This document shows, in pieces, positions 40,018 to 47,793 of a stretch of DNA of 64,000 nucleotides. The stretch is from Ramlibacter tataouinensis (GTDB lineage Bacteria > Pseudomonadota > Gammaproteobacteria > Burkholderiales > Burkholderiaceae_C). Where the stretch lies: positions 56,970 to 120,969 of the forward strand of contig DIZF01000001.1 in the NCBI GenBank assembly GCA_002427815.1, in the 5' to 3' direction. Numbering within the stretch: position 1 is the first letter of the stretch; each line of letters opens with the position of its first letter. The notes below the pieces were generated by a model. The model saw nothing but the letters and a program-made list of their open reading frames with translations. It had not been told where the DNA came from and ran no database searches. The position numbers and the translations under genes are program-made.

Positions 40018-40139
40018 TGGCCTACATCGCCTACCACTTCCACTGGCCGATGGAATCCATCCTGGACCTCGAGCACCGCGACCGGCTCAGCTGGGTCGCG
40101 CAGATCTCGGCCCTGAACCAGCGCGCCAACGAGGCCTGA
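39978..40139 (+). CDS. DUF6760-like segment, probably made by -1 frameshift from the assembly chaperone
   Basis: The 53 codons after the proposed slip encode GVAGYPLAQLNEEVAYIAYH, then FHWPMESILDLEHRDRLSWV and AQISALNQRANEA. This matches small eCIS proteins of the DUF6760 type, whose core is YPL..L.EEVA.IAYHFHW..E.IL.LEH..R..WV. The frame has no ATG or TTG between 39900 and the conserved core; the only GTG (39915) would add a meaningless arginine-rich stretch and has no ribosome-binding site. It is therefore either a frameshift product of the chaperone gene or starts from a non-standard codon. Role unknown; its place between chaperone and the next tail gene suggests assembly. Confidence 0.6.
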   Translation, partial: GVAGYPLAQLNEEVAYIAYHFHWPMESILDLEHRDRLSWVAQISALNQRANEA

Positions 40140-40156
40140 ATCACTGCGAGCACGAA

Positions 40157-40891
40157 ATGACCATCAACCTGAACCATCGCGCCGGACGGCTGATCCAGCG
40201 GCGGCTGCAACGCCTGTCCCGGTCGGCGCTGCGCGAGCGCATCGATGCGCTGCGGATGCGGCTGGCCCGGCACGGGTTGCCCGGCCGCGCGGCGCACCGG
40301 CGCACGCCCGGACGCTTCACGCCGATTGAACGCGTGATGCGGCGACCTGCTCTTCATCTGAGCCGCACATTCACGGCCCATGTGAGTCTGCAGGCGCTGC
40401 TGTCCGCCGGCATCACGCGGCACACGCAGCGCGTCGAGGTGAGGCCGTTGCGGGGCCGCGATGTTCCGGTGCACACGCTGAGGCAGCGCGAGCGGATGAC
40501 GGTGACGCAGCGCCTGCTGCACGAGCGGGTGACGGCGACGCAGCGCGTGCTGCAAGAGCGACTGCTCCAGCGGCTGACCCGCGTCGCCGCCAGCGCGGCC
40601 GCGCCGCGGGCGGCCGTCGTGACGCGGGTGGAACAGCGCAGCGTCTTTCCGCCGGTGCAGTTGACGATGGTGCGGATGCAGCCGGCCCTGCCGCCGGCCG
40701 CGCGTGTGGCGGCCGAGTCCACCATCGCCCCCGCCGCGGACGCGCGAGCGGTGCCAGCCATTCCCCGCAGCATGTCCGTCGCAGCGCCGCTGATGCTGCC
40801 GCCGCAGGAGTTGTCGCGCCTGACCGATCACGTGATCAGCCAGCTCGACCACCGGGTCCTGTCCTGGCAGGAACGCACCGGCCGCGTCTGA
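40157..40891 (+). CDS. eCIS tail-associated protein of unknown function, Arg-rich
   Basis: A 244-residue protein starting at ATG 40157 (MTINLNHRAGRLIQRRLQRL). It is strongly basic and low in complexity, with arginine-rich helices in the first 170 residues. Its last 35 residues carry a more conserved pattern, LPPQELSRLTDHVISQLDHR followed by VLSWQERTGRV. A similar C-terminal motif (LTD-V---ID-RI---RER-G) occurs in proteins at this position in other eCIS loci as I remember them. It lies between the chaperone and the LysM protein. The basic body may bind the tube lumen, a partner or nucleic acid. I cannot assign a function; it is too short for a tape measure of the usual size. Confidence 0.6.
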   Translation: MTINLNHRAGRLIQRRLQRLSRSALRERIDALRMRLARHGLPGRAAHRRTPGRFTPIERVMRRPALHLSRTFTAHVSLQALLSAGITRHTQRVEVRPLRGRDVPVHTLRQRERMTVTQRLLHERVTATQRVLQERLLQRLTRVAASAAAPRAAVVTRVEQRSVFPPVQLTMVRMQPALPPAARVAAESTIAPAADARAVPAIPRSMSVAAPLMLPPQELSRLTDHVISQLDHRVLSWQERTGRV

Positions 40892-40909
40892 CGCCCAACG
40901 AAGCCCGCC

Positions 40910-41596
40910 ATGAGCCTGGAAAAAGCCGTCATCACCAACACCGTCAGCGGTGAGCGGATCCCCGTGCAGTTCAACCCGGAGGAGTACACGCTCAACCGCG
41001 AGATCAACTACGCGCAGGCCGCGATACCGGGCCTGTCGGCGCCTATCCTGCAGTTCGTTCACGGCAACATGCAGACGCTGCAGATGGAGCTGTTCCTCGA
41101 CTCCTACGAGCAGCGCAAGGTCGGCAGCACCACCGTCAACGCAGCCCAATCCGACGTGCGGATCCTGGTCAGACGCGTCACGGATCTGATGTCCATAGAT
41201 CCCGCCACCCATGCGCCGCCGGTGCTGCTGTTCACCTGGGGCTCGCTCGCCTTCACCTGCGTGCTGGCGAACTGCTCGCAGCGCTTCACGATGTTTTTGC
41301 CCGACGGCATTCCGGTGCGGGCCCGGCTGACAGTCACGTTCAACGAATACCGCAACATCGACCTGGAGGCCAAGGAGGTCAAGCGCGAGACCAGCGACTA
41401 CTCCAAGCGCCATGTGGTGAGCCAGGGCGAAACGCTTTCGTCGATCGCCGGAGCCGAATACGGCGACCCGCGGCTGTGGCGCGTGATCGCGATCGCCAAC
41501 CGGCTGCAGTCCGCGCGCAACCTGGCGCCCGGCCTGAAGCTGTTGGTGCCCAACATGCCCTACCGCGACCCGGAGTCGGGCAAGGTCTACCCGTAG
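40910..41596 (+). CDS. baseplate/tube adaptor with LysM domain (Afp7/gp53-like)
   Basis: A 228-residue protein. The first 150 residues form the tube-initiator-like domain of Afp7 and phage gp53/gp54-type adaptors (VQFNPEEYTLNREINYAQAA, LQMELFLDSYE, VLFTWGSLAFTCVLANCSQ, FLPDGIPVRARLTVTF). Residues about 167-218 are a LysM domain (HVVSQGETLSSIAGAEYGDP, RLWRVIAIANRL, LAPGLKLLVP). In eCIS particles this LysM protein joins the tube to the hub and is conserved. It is followed after 11 bases by the hub gene. Confidence 0.9.
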   Translation: MSLEKAVITNTVSGERIPVQFNPEEYTLNREINYAQAAIPGLSAPILQFVHGNMQTLQMELFLDSYEQRKVGSTTVNAAQSDVRILVRRVTDLMSIDPATHAPPVLLFTWGSLAFTCVLANCSQRFTMFLPDGIPVRARLTVTFNEYRNIDLEAKEVKRETSDYSKRHVVSQGETLSSIAGAEYGDPRLWRVIAIANRLQSARNLAPGLKLLVPNMPYRDPESGKVYP

Positions 41597-41607
41597 GCCA
41601 GACGAAA

Positions 41608-42804
41608 ATGGACCGAGCCCGCTTCGCCCCCGAATTCACGGTGCTGCTGGGTGGCCAGCCTGTCCCGGCCGAGCTGCGCGCGTCCATCCAGAGCGTGCGC
41701 TGCCAGACCGGCTACGAGGGACTGGACGAAGTGGAACTGACCATCGCCAACGAGAAATTGCGCTGGCTGGACAGCCCGCTGTTCGCGCTGGACATACCGC
41801 TGACGCTGAAACTGGGTTACGCGCCCGACCCGCTGGTGCAGGTGTTCGACGGCGACATCGTGGCGCACGGCGCAACCTTCCCGTCGGGCGGAATGCCGAC
41901 GATGACCGTGACGGCGCACGACCGGCGCCACAACATGTCCGACGGCAAGAAGGTGCGCTGGTTCGCCATTCCCCTGCCCTGCCCGGGCAACCTGCCGCTG
42001 CCCGACATCGCCACCGCCAGCATCGTCACGCTGGAAAACCTGATGATCCCGATCTTCGACCCGGTCGGCGCGGCGCTGTCCATCCTCCTGGGCGGGGTCG
42101 ACATGTTCGTCGCCGTGACCGACCCCGGCTCGGCGCAGAAGGTCATCCGCAAACAGGACAACGAGAGCGACTACGACTTCCTGAATCGCCTCGCGGCGCA
42201 GAACGGCTGGGACATCCTGGTGCAGCACGACGGTCCCGTCGGCGGCCACGCGCTGCGCTTCACTTCGTCGCTGGACAACCTGAGCGCCGATTTCACCTTC
42301 GGCTACGGCCGCTCGCTGATCGACTTCACGCCGCGCATCTCCAAGGTCGGTCAGCTGTTTTCGGTGGGCGGCTTCATCTGGATTCCCGCGATCAAGATGA
42401 CCTTCACCGTGACGCTGGGATTCGACTGGGACCGCATGAGCCTGTCGCTGGCGATCTATCCCGGCGTGGTGCCGATCGGCATGAAGCCGGGCGACTACAT
42501 GATCGAGGAGCCGCTCACGGCGACCTCGCTGCCGCGCAAACTGGTTTCCGAGCTGATTCCGCGGCTGAACAGGCGACTCACCGCCAGCGGCACCGTGCTG
42601 GGCGAGCCGACGCTGCGCGCCGGCGACGTGGTGCGCATCGAAGGGACCGGCGAGGAGTTCGGCGGCCTGTACCGCGCCACCTCGGTCACCCACACCATCG
42701 ACGCCGGCGGCTTTCGCACCAGCTTCGGCGCCCGCAAGGAAATCTGGTTCGGCTCGATCCCGGCGTCCGATCAGGGCGCGGTGCCGGTGCGGGTTTCCTT
42801 CTGA
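41608..42804 (+). CDS. baseplate hub, VgrG/gpD-like (Afp8 N-terminal part)
   Basis: A 398-residue protein of the phage late-control D/VgrG hub family, starting at ATG 41608. The opening FAPEFTVLLGGQPVPAELRA and YEGLDEVELTIANEKLRWLD, then DGDIVAHGATFPSGGMPTMT, VTAHDRRHNM and QDNESDYDFLNRLAAQNGWD are typical gp27-like tube-mimicking domains. The C-terminus (GEPTLRAGDVVRIEGTGEEF, YRATSVTHTIDAGGFRTSF) closes the hub ring. The OB-fold spike is on the next gene, so the VgrG architecture is split into two proteins, as in many eCIS loci. Confidence 0.9.
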   Translation: MDRARFAPEFTVLLGGQPVPAELRASIQSVRCQTGYEGLDEVELTIANEKLRWLDSPLFALDIPLTLKLGYAPDPLVQVFDGDIVAHGATFPSGGMPTMTVTAHDRRHNMSDGKKVRWFAIPLPCPGNLPLPDIATASIVTLENLMIPIFDPVGAALSILLGGVDMFVAVTDPGSAQKVIRKQDNESDYDFLNRLAAQNGWDILVQHDGPVGGHALRFTSSLDNLSADFTFGYGRSLIDFTPRISKVGQLFSVGGFIWIPAIKMTFTVTLGFDWDRMSLSLAIYPGVVPIGMKPGDYMIEEPLTATSLPRKLVSELIPRLNRRLTASGTVLGEPTLRAGDVVRIEGTGEEFGGLYRATSVTHTIDAGGFRTSFGARKEIWFGSIPASDQGAVPVRVSF

Positions 42805-42834
42805 CGTCACCCACCCACAGCAAAGGACCCCGAC

Positions 42835-43503
42835 ATGGCAGACGAAGCAGTCAAATTCGGCGCGACGACACCCATCACCATGGGCAGCGGCCCGCCGCCC
42901 GACAAGAAGATCTTCGGCGTGTCGGTCGCCACGGTCCTCAACAACATCGACTGCACCGGCGAGGCGCGGGTGATGCTGTTGCTGCCCTGGTTGCCCGGCT
43001 ACACCCCTTGGGCGCGTCTGTCGAGCCCGATGGCGGGCATGGGCCGCGGCACCTACTTCGTGCCGCAGATCGGCGACGAGGTGCTGGTTGCGTTCAACCA
43101 CGGCGACGTGCGTGAGCCCTACGTGCTGGGCACCTGCTGGAACAGCATCGACCGGCCGCCGGCGCTGGCGCCCACCGACCCGGTGACCAAACGCAAGATC
43201 CGCACGCCGCTGGGCCATGAGCTGACCTTCGACGAGGCGCTGCAATCGGTCACCCTGAGCTCCAACACCATGTCCACCGTGACGCTGGATCCCATGAAGG
43301 CGCAATTGAGCACGCCGCTGGCGAGCGTGACGATCGACAAGGCCGGCGGCGTGACCATCAAGGCAGCCACCAAGATCACGCTCGACGCTCCGGTGATCGA
43401 GATCAAGGCCAAGTCGCTGCTGAGCCTGCAAAGCAGCGGCGCCGCGCTGTTGAAAGCCGCTGCCACGTGCTTCATCAAGGGCGCGCTGGTCAAGATCAAC
43501 TGA
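42835..43503 (+). CDS. central spike protein, gpV/gp5 OB-fold
   Basis: A 222-residue protein with AAAGGA before the ATG. Residues about 20-110 are the OB-fold of phage baseplate protein V/gp5 (FGVSVATVLNNIDCTGEARV, GRGTYFVPQIGDEVLVAF, NHGDVREPYVLGTCW). After residue 120 comes a region of short alternating strands (VTLSSNTMSTVTLDPMKAQL, VTIDKAGGVTIKAATKITL, APVIEIKAKSLLSLQSSG) that would form the trimeric beta-helix needle. It sits on the hub and carries the PAAR tip encoded next. Confidence 0.92.
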   Translation: MADEAVKFGATTPITMGSGPPPDKKIFGVSVATVLNNIDCTGEARVMLLLPWLPGYTPWARLSSPMAGMGRGTYFVPQIGDEVLVAFNHGDVREPYVLGTCWNSIDRPPALAPTDPVTKRKIRTPLGHELTFDEALQSVTLSSNTMSTVTLDPMKAQLSTPLASVTIDKAGGVTIKAATKITLDAPVIEIKAKSLLSLQSSGAALLKAAATCFIKGALVKIN

Positions 43504-43514
43504 AGGAAGATGCC

Positions 43515-43793
43515 ATGCCCGCTGCTGCCCGCCTGCTCGACCCCACCGGCCACCCGGGCCTGCTGGTGCAGGGATCGCCGAACGTGCTGATCGAAGGAAT
43601 GCCCGCCGCCCGCGCGACCGACAAACATGTCTGCCTGCTGCCGCCGCTGGCCGGGCCGCACCCGCCGAGCCCGATCGCGAAAGGGTCGGCCAGCGTGCTG
43701 ATCAACAACCTGCCGGCGGCACGGCAGTTCGACACCGCCGGCTGCGGCGCCCCCATCCTCAAGGGCGCGCTCACGGTGCTGATCGGAGACTGA
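43515..43793 (+). CDS. PAAR-domain spike tip protein
   Basis: A 92-residue PAAR protein starting at ATG 43515 with GGAAG upstream. It shows the family repeats: LLDPTGHPGLLVQGSPNVLI, GMPAARATDKHVC, SPIAKGSASVLINNLPAARQ, DTAGCGAPILKGALTVLIGD. The histidines and cysteines at about 13, 38, 40 and 77 can hold the zinc ion that sharpens the tip. No toxin domain is attached, so it is a purely structural tip that pierces the target membrane. Confidence 0.92.
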   Translation: MPAAARLLDPTGHPGLLVQGSPNVLIEGMPAARATDKHVCLLPPLAGPHPPSPIAKGSASVLINNLPAARQFDTAGCGAPILKGALTVLIGD

Positions 43794-43795
43794 TC

Positions 43796-44221
43796 GTGGC
43801 TGCCGACGACCTCGCTCCGGACGCCAAGGCCTTTCTCGGCCGGGGGCTGGCGTTTCCGGTGGCCGTCGATCCGGGCACCGGTGCGATCGCACTGGCCGAG
43901 TACGAGGAGGACATCCGCCAGGCGATCCGGATCATTCTCGACACCGACCCCGGCGAGCGCGTGATGCGGCCCGATTTCGGCGCCGGCCTGCGCGCGCTGG
44001 TGTTCGAGCCGATCAACACGCACACGCTGGCACTGACCCGGCACCGGGTCGAGCAGGCGCTCGTCCTGTGGGAGCCGCGCATCGACAGCGTCACCGTCAA
44101 GACCGATGCCCGGCCCGAGCAGGGATTGATCGCCATCGAGGTGCGCTACCGCGTGCGCACCACCAACACGTTCTACAACCTGGTCTATCCGTTCTTCATG
44201 CAAGAGGGGCGCGCATCATGA
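43796..44221 (+). CDS. gp25-like baseplate wedge protein
   Basis: A 141-residue protein of the gp25/GPW family with a GTG start at 43796, three bases after the PAAR stop, and GGAGA upstream. Motifs: FLGRGLAFPVAVDPGTGAIA, EEDIRQAIRIILDTDPGERV, MRPDFGAGLRALVFEP, and ITVRY-type strands near the end. The conserved EPR motif of gp25 proteins is visible in LVLWEPRIDSVTV. It starts sheath assembly at the baseplate. The next gene begins four bases before its stop (ATGA). Confidence 0.92.
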   Translation: MAADDLAPDAKAFLGRGLAFPVAVDPGTGAIALAEYEEDIRQAIRIILDTDPGERVMRPDFGAGLRALVFEPINTHTLALTRHRVEQALVLWEPRIDSVTVKTDARPEQGLIAIEVRYRVRTTNTFYNLVYPFFMQEGRAS

Positions 44222-47200
44222 AGTGCTCGCCCCGGCCCCCCACCCTCGTCACGCGTGGCGGGAGCGAAATTGCGCAGGCCTGGTCCGACAATCGCAAGGG
44301 CTACACCCCGGAATGGTGGGTCGCGCCGGGCCGCGGCGAGGCCGGCACGGCGATCAGCCGGGTCCTGGCGCGCTACCTCGAGATTCAGGGCGACGGCCTG
44401 AATGCGATGCCGCAGCGGCTGCAACTCGAATTCCTCGACGCGCTGGGTGCCAGCGTGCTGGCGCCGCAGCCGGCGCGCGCGCCGCTCGTGTTCAGCCTGC
44501 TGGCCACCGCTTCGGGCGATGCCACGGTGCCCCAGGGCACCCGCGTGGGCGCCGTGCTGCCGCCACCGGCGCCGTCCCTGGCCAGCGATGCGCCTCCCAC
44601 GCGCGCGGTGGCGCCGGAGTTCTATACCGAGCAGGAGATCACCGCGATGCGCGGCACGCTGGCGGCGCTGTACTCGATCGATCCGCAAGCCGATCTTTAT
44701 GCCGACCACAGCGCGAGCGCGTGCAGCGGCTTTTCGGTGTTCGATGCGATGGTGCCGGTGCCGCATCGCCTCTACCTCGGGCATGGCGAACTTTTCAATT
44801 TCACCGGCTCGGCCCAGATCGTGCTGAGCTTCGACTTCGCCAACGCTCGCGCCGGCGACGGCAACAGCGCCCAAAGGCCGTTGCTGCTCGATTGGGAATA
44901 CCTCAGCAGCGACGGCTGGCAGCCGTTGACGCTGGTGGAAGACGGCACCGATCGCTTCACCCGCGACGGCAAGATCACGCTCGCCAAATTCTTCGGCCCG
45001 GACAGCCAGCAGGACAGCGTAGCCGGCCACAGCAGCAACTGGATTCGCGGCACGGTGTCGAGCCGGGCGCCGCACGCGCGCATTGCGATCGAGCCGGACG
45101 GCTACCTGGTGCAGTTCGCGCCGGCCGGTCCGCTGCCGCCGATCGAACCCGGCGACAAGGTACAGGTGGCCGGGCCGACCGGCGGCATCGACAGCGACGT
45201 GGTCGCAGTCGCCGAGGGCCGCCTGATCCTGGCCTCGGCGCTGGCAGGCGGCGTTCCCGGCGCCAGCCTGATGCTGGGCGTCACCGTGCTGGGCACCGTG
45301 GTGAGCGCGCCGTCGTCATGGCGCCTGGCCGTCGAAAGCGCGCGCGATCTGCTGCCGGGCGACGTCATCACGCTCGACGGCACCGTCCGCACCATGGTGC
45401 TGCGCACCGACGACTCGGGGCTGTACCTGAGTGCCGCACTCGATGGGGCACAGCCCGGCCTTACAGTGGAGCTGACCGATGCCTTGCCGCCCTTGCGGCC
45501 CGACGGCGCCGACGCCGAAGGCGCGTTGCCGCAGGTGGATCTGATCCGCGCGCGCGTGGGCTTTGGCAAGAGCGACCTCGCGCTCGACAGCGCCTACGTC
45601 GACAGCGCCAGCGTCGACATCAGCAAGGACTTCTTTCTGTTCGGCGAGCAGCCGGCGCGCTTCGCCAGTTTCTACGCCGCGTGCAAGGAAGCCTTCTCGC
45701 GCGACGGTGCGCGCATCGAACTGGTTTTCAGCTTCAACCAGGCCGGCACCGGCAACGCTCAGGTCGCGGCCGAGTTCTTCAACGGCTCGCGTTGGCAGGC
45801 GCTCGGCCCGGACGAGGAGTTGGTCGACCACACCCAGTCGTTCACCTTTCCCAAGCCCACCGATGCGCAGTTCCCGACCGCCAAGCTGAGCTTCACGGTG
45901 CCGGGCAGCTGGGTCGAGAGCGAAGTGAACGGCGAGAAGGGCCGCTGGCTGCGGCTGCGGATCGTGGCCGGCGACTACGGCAAGCCGTTATCGGTCGACG
46001 TCATCCAGGACCCGAACGACAAGACCCGGTTCATCGTCACCAGCGCAGCGGCTACGCTGCAGCCGCCGATCGTCACCCACCTGGCCGTCAATTACTACTT
46101 CTTCACCAACCCGCAGCCGCCCGATTTCTGCGTCACCGAAAACGACTTTGCCTTCGCCGAACGCAGCGACGACGCGCGCTGGCCGCGCAGTGCCTTCGCG
46201 CCCTTCGCGCCGGTATCGGACCGCACACCGGCGCTGCATTTCGGCTTCAGCAACCAGCCGCCGGCCGCACTGGTGAGCCTGCTGGCGCACGTGCTGGCGC
46301 CGGCGCCGGAGGGCGACCCGCAACCCTGCGCCTGGGACTATTGGGGCAGCCGCGGCTGGACCGAACTGTCGGTGCGCGACGCCACGCTCGGCCTGCGCCG
46401 CACCGGCCTCGTCCAGTTCGTGGGCGCCGACGATGCGCTGCCGCGCGAAGGCCTGGGCGGCGCGTTGTACCGCATCCGCGCGCGGCTCAAGAGCGGCCTG
46501 CGCAGCCAGGACCAGATCGTGCAATGCGGCGGTGTGTGGCTCAACGCCGCCTGGGGCCGGCAGGGCCAGTACATAGCCCGGGATGGGCTGGGCACGAGCA
46601 ACGGCAATCCGTACCAGAGCTTCGCGCTGCCCATCGTACGAGCGCTCAAGGCGGTGACGACGGCAGCCCCCGGCGGCGAGCCGGCGGCGCTGAATGCCGC
46701 CCAGTTCGAGCGCGCTCTGGACAGTCCGCTGGTCGGCGTGCCCATCCTGGGCGACGAAGTGCTGGAAGTGCGCGAGTGGGTCGGCCGCGGCGATGACTGG
46801 CAGACCACGCTGTCCGGCGTAGCTCCAGCCGACCTGCGCTTCGAGGTCGACCCGCAGGATCCCACCGTGATGACCGCGGCCTGGGTGCGCTGGCATGCGC
46901 AGCCGCACTTCTATCGCTCGGGGTCCGGCAATCGACACTACGTGGTCGAACGGGCGCGCGGCGTCTTCTCGTTTCCCGGCCCGGATGGGTTCGTTCCGCC
47001 CGCCGGCGCGCCCATCGTCGTCAGCTACGTGACCGGGGGCGGGGTCGACGGCAATGTGCCGGCCGGCGCCGTGCGCGAGCTGCGCAGCGGCGTGGGCTTC
47101 GTGCAATCCGTGAGCAATCCGATCGCGTCGGGGGGCGGCGCCGCCGCCGAGCTGCTGCGGGCGGCGCGCGACCGCAGTGCGCAGCATGTGCGCAACCGCG

Positions 47201-47793
47201 GCCGCGCCGTATCGGCCGAAGACTACGAGTGGCTGGCGCTCGGCGCTTCCTCCGAAGTGGCGCGCGTGCGCGCCCTGCCGCTGGAAGGCGCACAGGGACA
47301 TGGCGCGCGCGGCTGCGTCGGCATCGTGCTTGTGCCGCATTCGCAGCAGGCGCAGCCGCTGGCCTCGGCCGAGCTGGAACGCACGGTGATCGACGCCCTC
47401 GGCCAGTGCGCGCCGGCGGGCATCGCCGGCGGCATCCGGATCGTCGATCCCAGCTATGTGGCCGTGGGCGTGCGTGCCGAAATCCTGCCGCTGAATGCGC
47501 AGGAGGCCGGCCGGGTGGAGGCCCTGGTGCGCATGCGGCTGCTGCAGTTCCTGCATCCGCTGAACGGCGGCCACGACGGCCACGGCTGGGACTTCGGCGA
47601 GAGCGTGTACCTGTCCGACCTGGCTGCGCTGATCGAGGACACGCCGGGGGTCGACGCGGTGCGCTTCCTGCAGCTGATGGTGGGACAGGCCGTCTACGGC
47701 GACAGCGTGCCGGTGGCACCGCACCAGCTGATCGCCGCCGGCGATTCGCAACTGATGATCATCGTGCCGAGCTTGCCCTATGCCCTTGCCTAA
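44218..47793 (+). CDS. large baseplate wedge protein, J-like (Afp11-type)
   Basis: A 1191-residue protein starting at ATG 44218. Both ends are typical of baseplate J/gp6 wedge proteins: near the start GRGEAGTAISRVLARYLEIQ and RLQLEFLDALGASVLAPQPA, and near the end NRGRAVSAEDYEWLALGASS, EVARVRALPL, LLQFLHPLNGGHDGHGWDFG, LSDLAALIEDTPGVDAVRFL. The interior (about 150-850) holds several beta-sandwich-like insertions with phrases such as WEYLSSDGWQPLTLVEDGTD and FFNGSRWQALGPDEELVDHT, which probably decorate the baseplate rim. It is about the size of Afp11-class proteins. Confidence 0.88.
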   Translation: MKCSPRPPTLVTRGGSEIAQAWSDNRKGYTPEWWVAPGRGEAGTAISRVLARYLEIQGDGLNAMPQRLQLEFLDALGASVLAPQPARAPLVFSLLATASGDATVPQGTRVGAVLPPPAPSLASDAPPTRAVAPEFYTEQEITAMRGTLAALYSIDPQADLYADHSASACSGFSVFDAMVPVPHRLYLGHGELFNFTGSAQIVLSFDFANARAGDGNSAQRPLLLDWEYLSSDGWQPLTLVEDGTDRFTRDGKITLAKFFGPDSQQDSVAGHSSNWIRGTVSSRAPHARIAIEPDGYLVQFAPAGPLPPIEPGDKVQVAGPTGGIDSDVVAVAEGRLILASALAGGVPGASLMLGVTVLGTVVSAPSSWRLAVESARDLLPGDVITLDGTVRTMVLRTDDSGLYLSAALDGAQPGLTVELTDALPPLRPDGADAEGALPQVDLIRARVGFGKSDLALDSAYVDSASVDISKDFFLFGEQPARFASFYAACKEAFSRDGARIELVFSFNQAGTGNAQVAAEFFNGSRWQALGPDEELVDHTQSFTFPKPTDAQFPTAKLSFTVPGSWVESEVNGEKGRWLRLRIVAGDYGKPLSVDVIQDPNDKTRFIVTSAAATLQPPIVTHLAVNYYFFTNPQPPDFCVTENDFAFAERSDDARWPRSAFAPFAPVSDRTPALHFGFSNQPPAALVSLLAHVLAPAPEGDPQPCAWDYWGSRGWTELSVRDATLGLRRTGLVQFVGADDALPREGLGGALYRIRARLKSGLRSQDQIVQCGGVWLNAAWGRQGQYIARDGLGTSNGNPYQSFALPIVRALKAVTTAAPGGEPAALNAAQFERALDSPLVGVPILGDEVLEVREWVGRGDDWQTTLSGVAPADLRFEVDPQDPTVMTAAWVRWHAQPHFYRSGSGNRHYVVERARGVFSFPGPDGFVPPAGAPIVVSYVTGGGVDGNVPAGAVRELRSGVGFVQSVSNPIASGGGAAAELLRAARDRSAQHVRNRGRAVSAEDYEWLALGASSEVARVRALPLEGAQGHGARGCVGIVLVPHSQQAQPLASAELERTVIDALGQCAPAGIAGGIRIVDPSYVAVGVRAEILPLNAQEAGRVEALVRMRLLQFLHPLNGGHDGHGWDFGESVYLSDLAALIEDTPGVDAVRFLQLMVGQAVYGDSVPVAPHQLIAAGDSQLMIIVPSLPYALA

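Noticed and set aside
39947..40156. In-frame upstream extension of the arginine-rich eCIS protein starting at ATG 39947
   Set aside because: It would run through the chaperone and DUF6760-like coding sequence in a third frame and yields a proline/arginine-rich shadow; ATG 40157 lies just after the previous stop.
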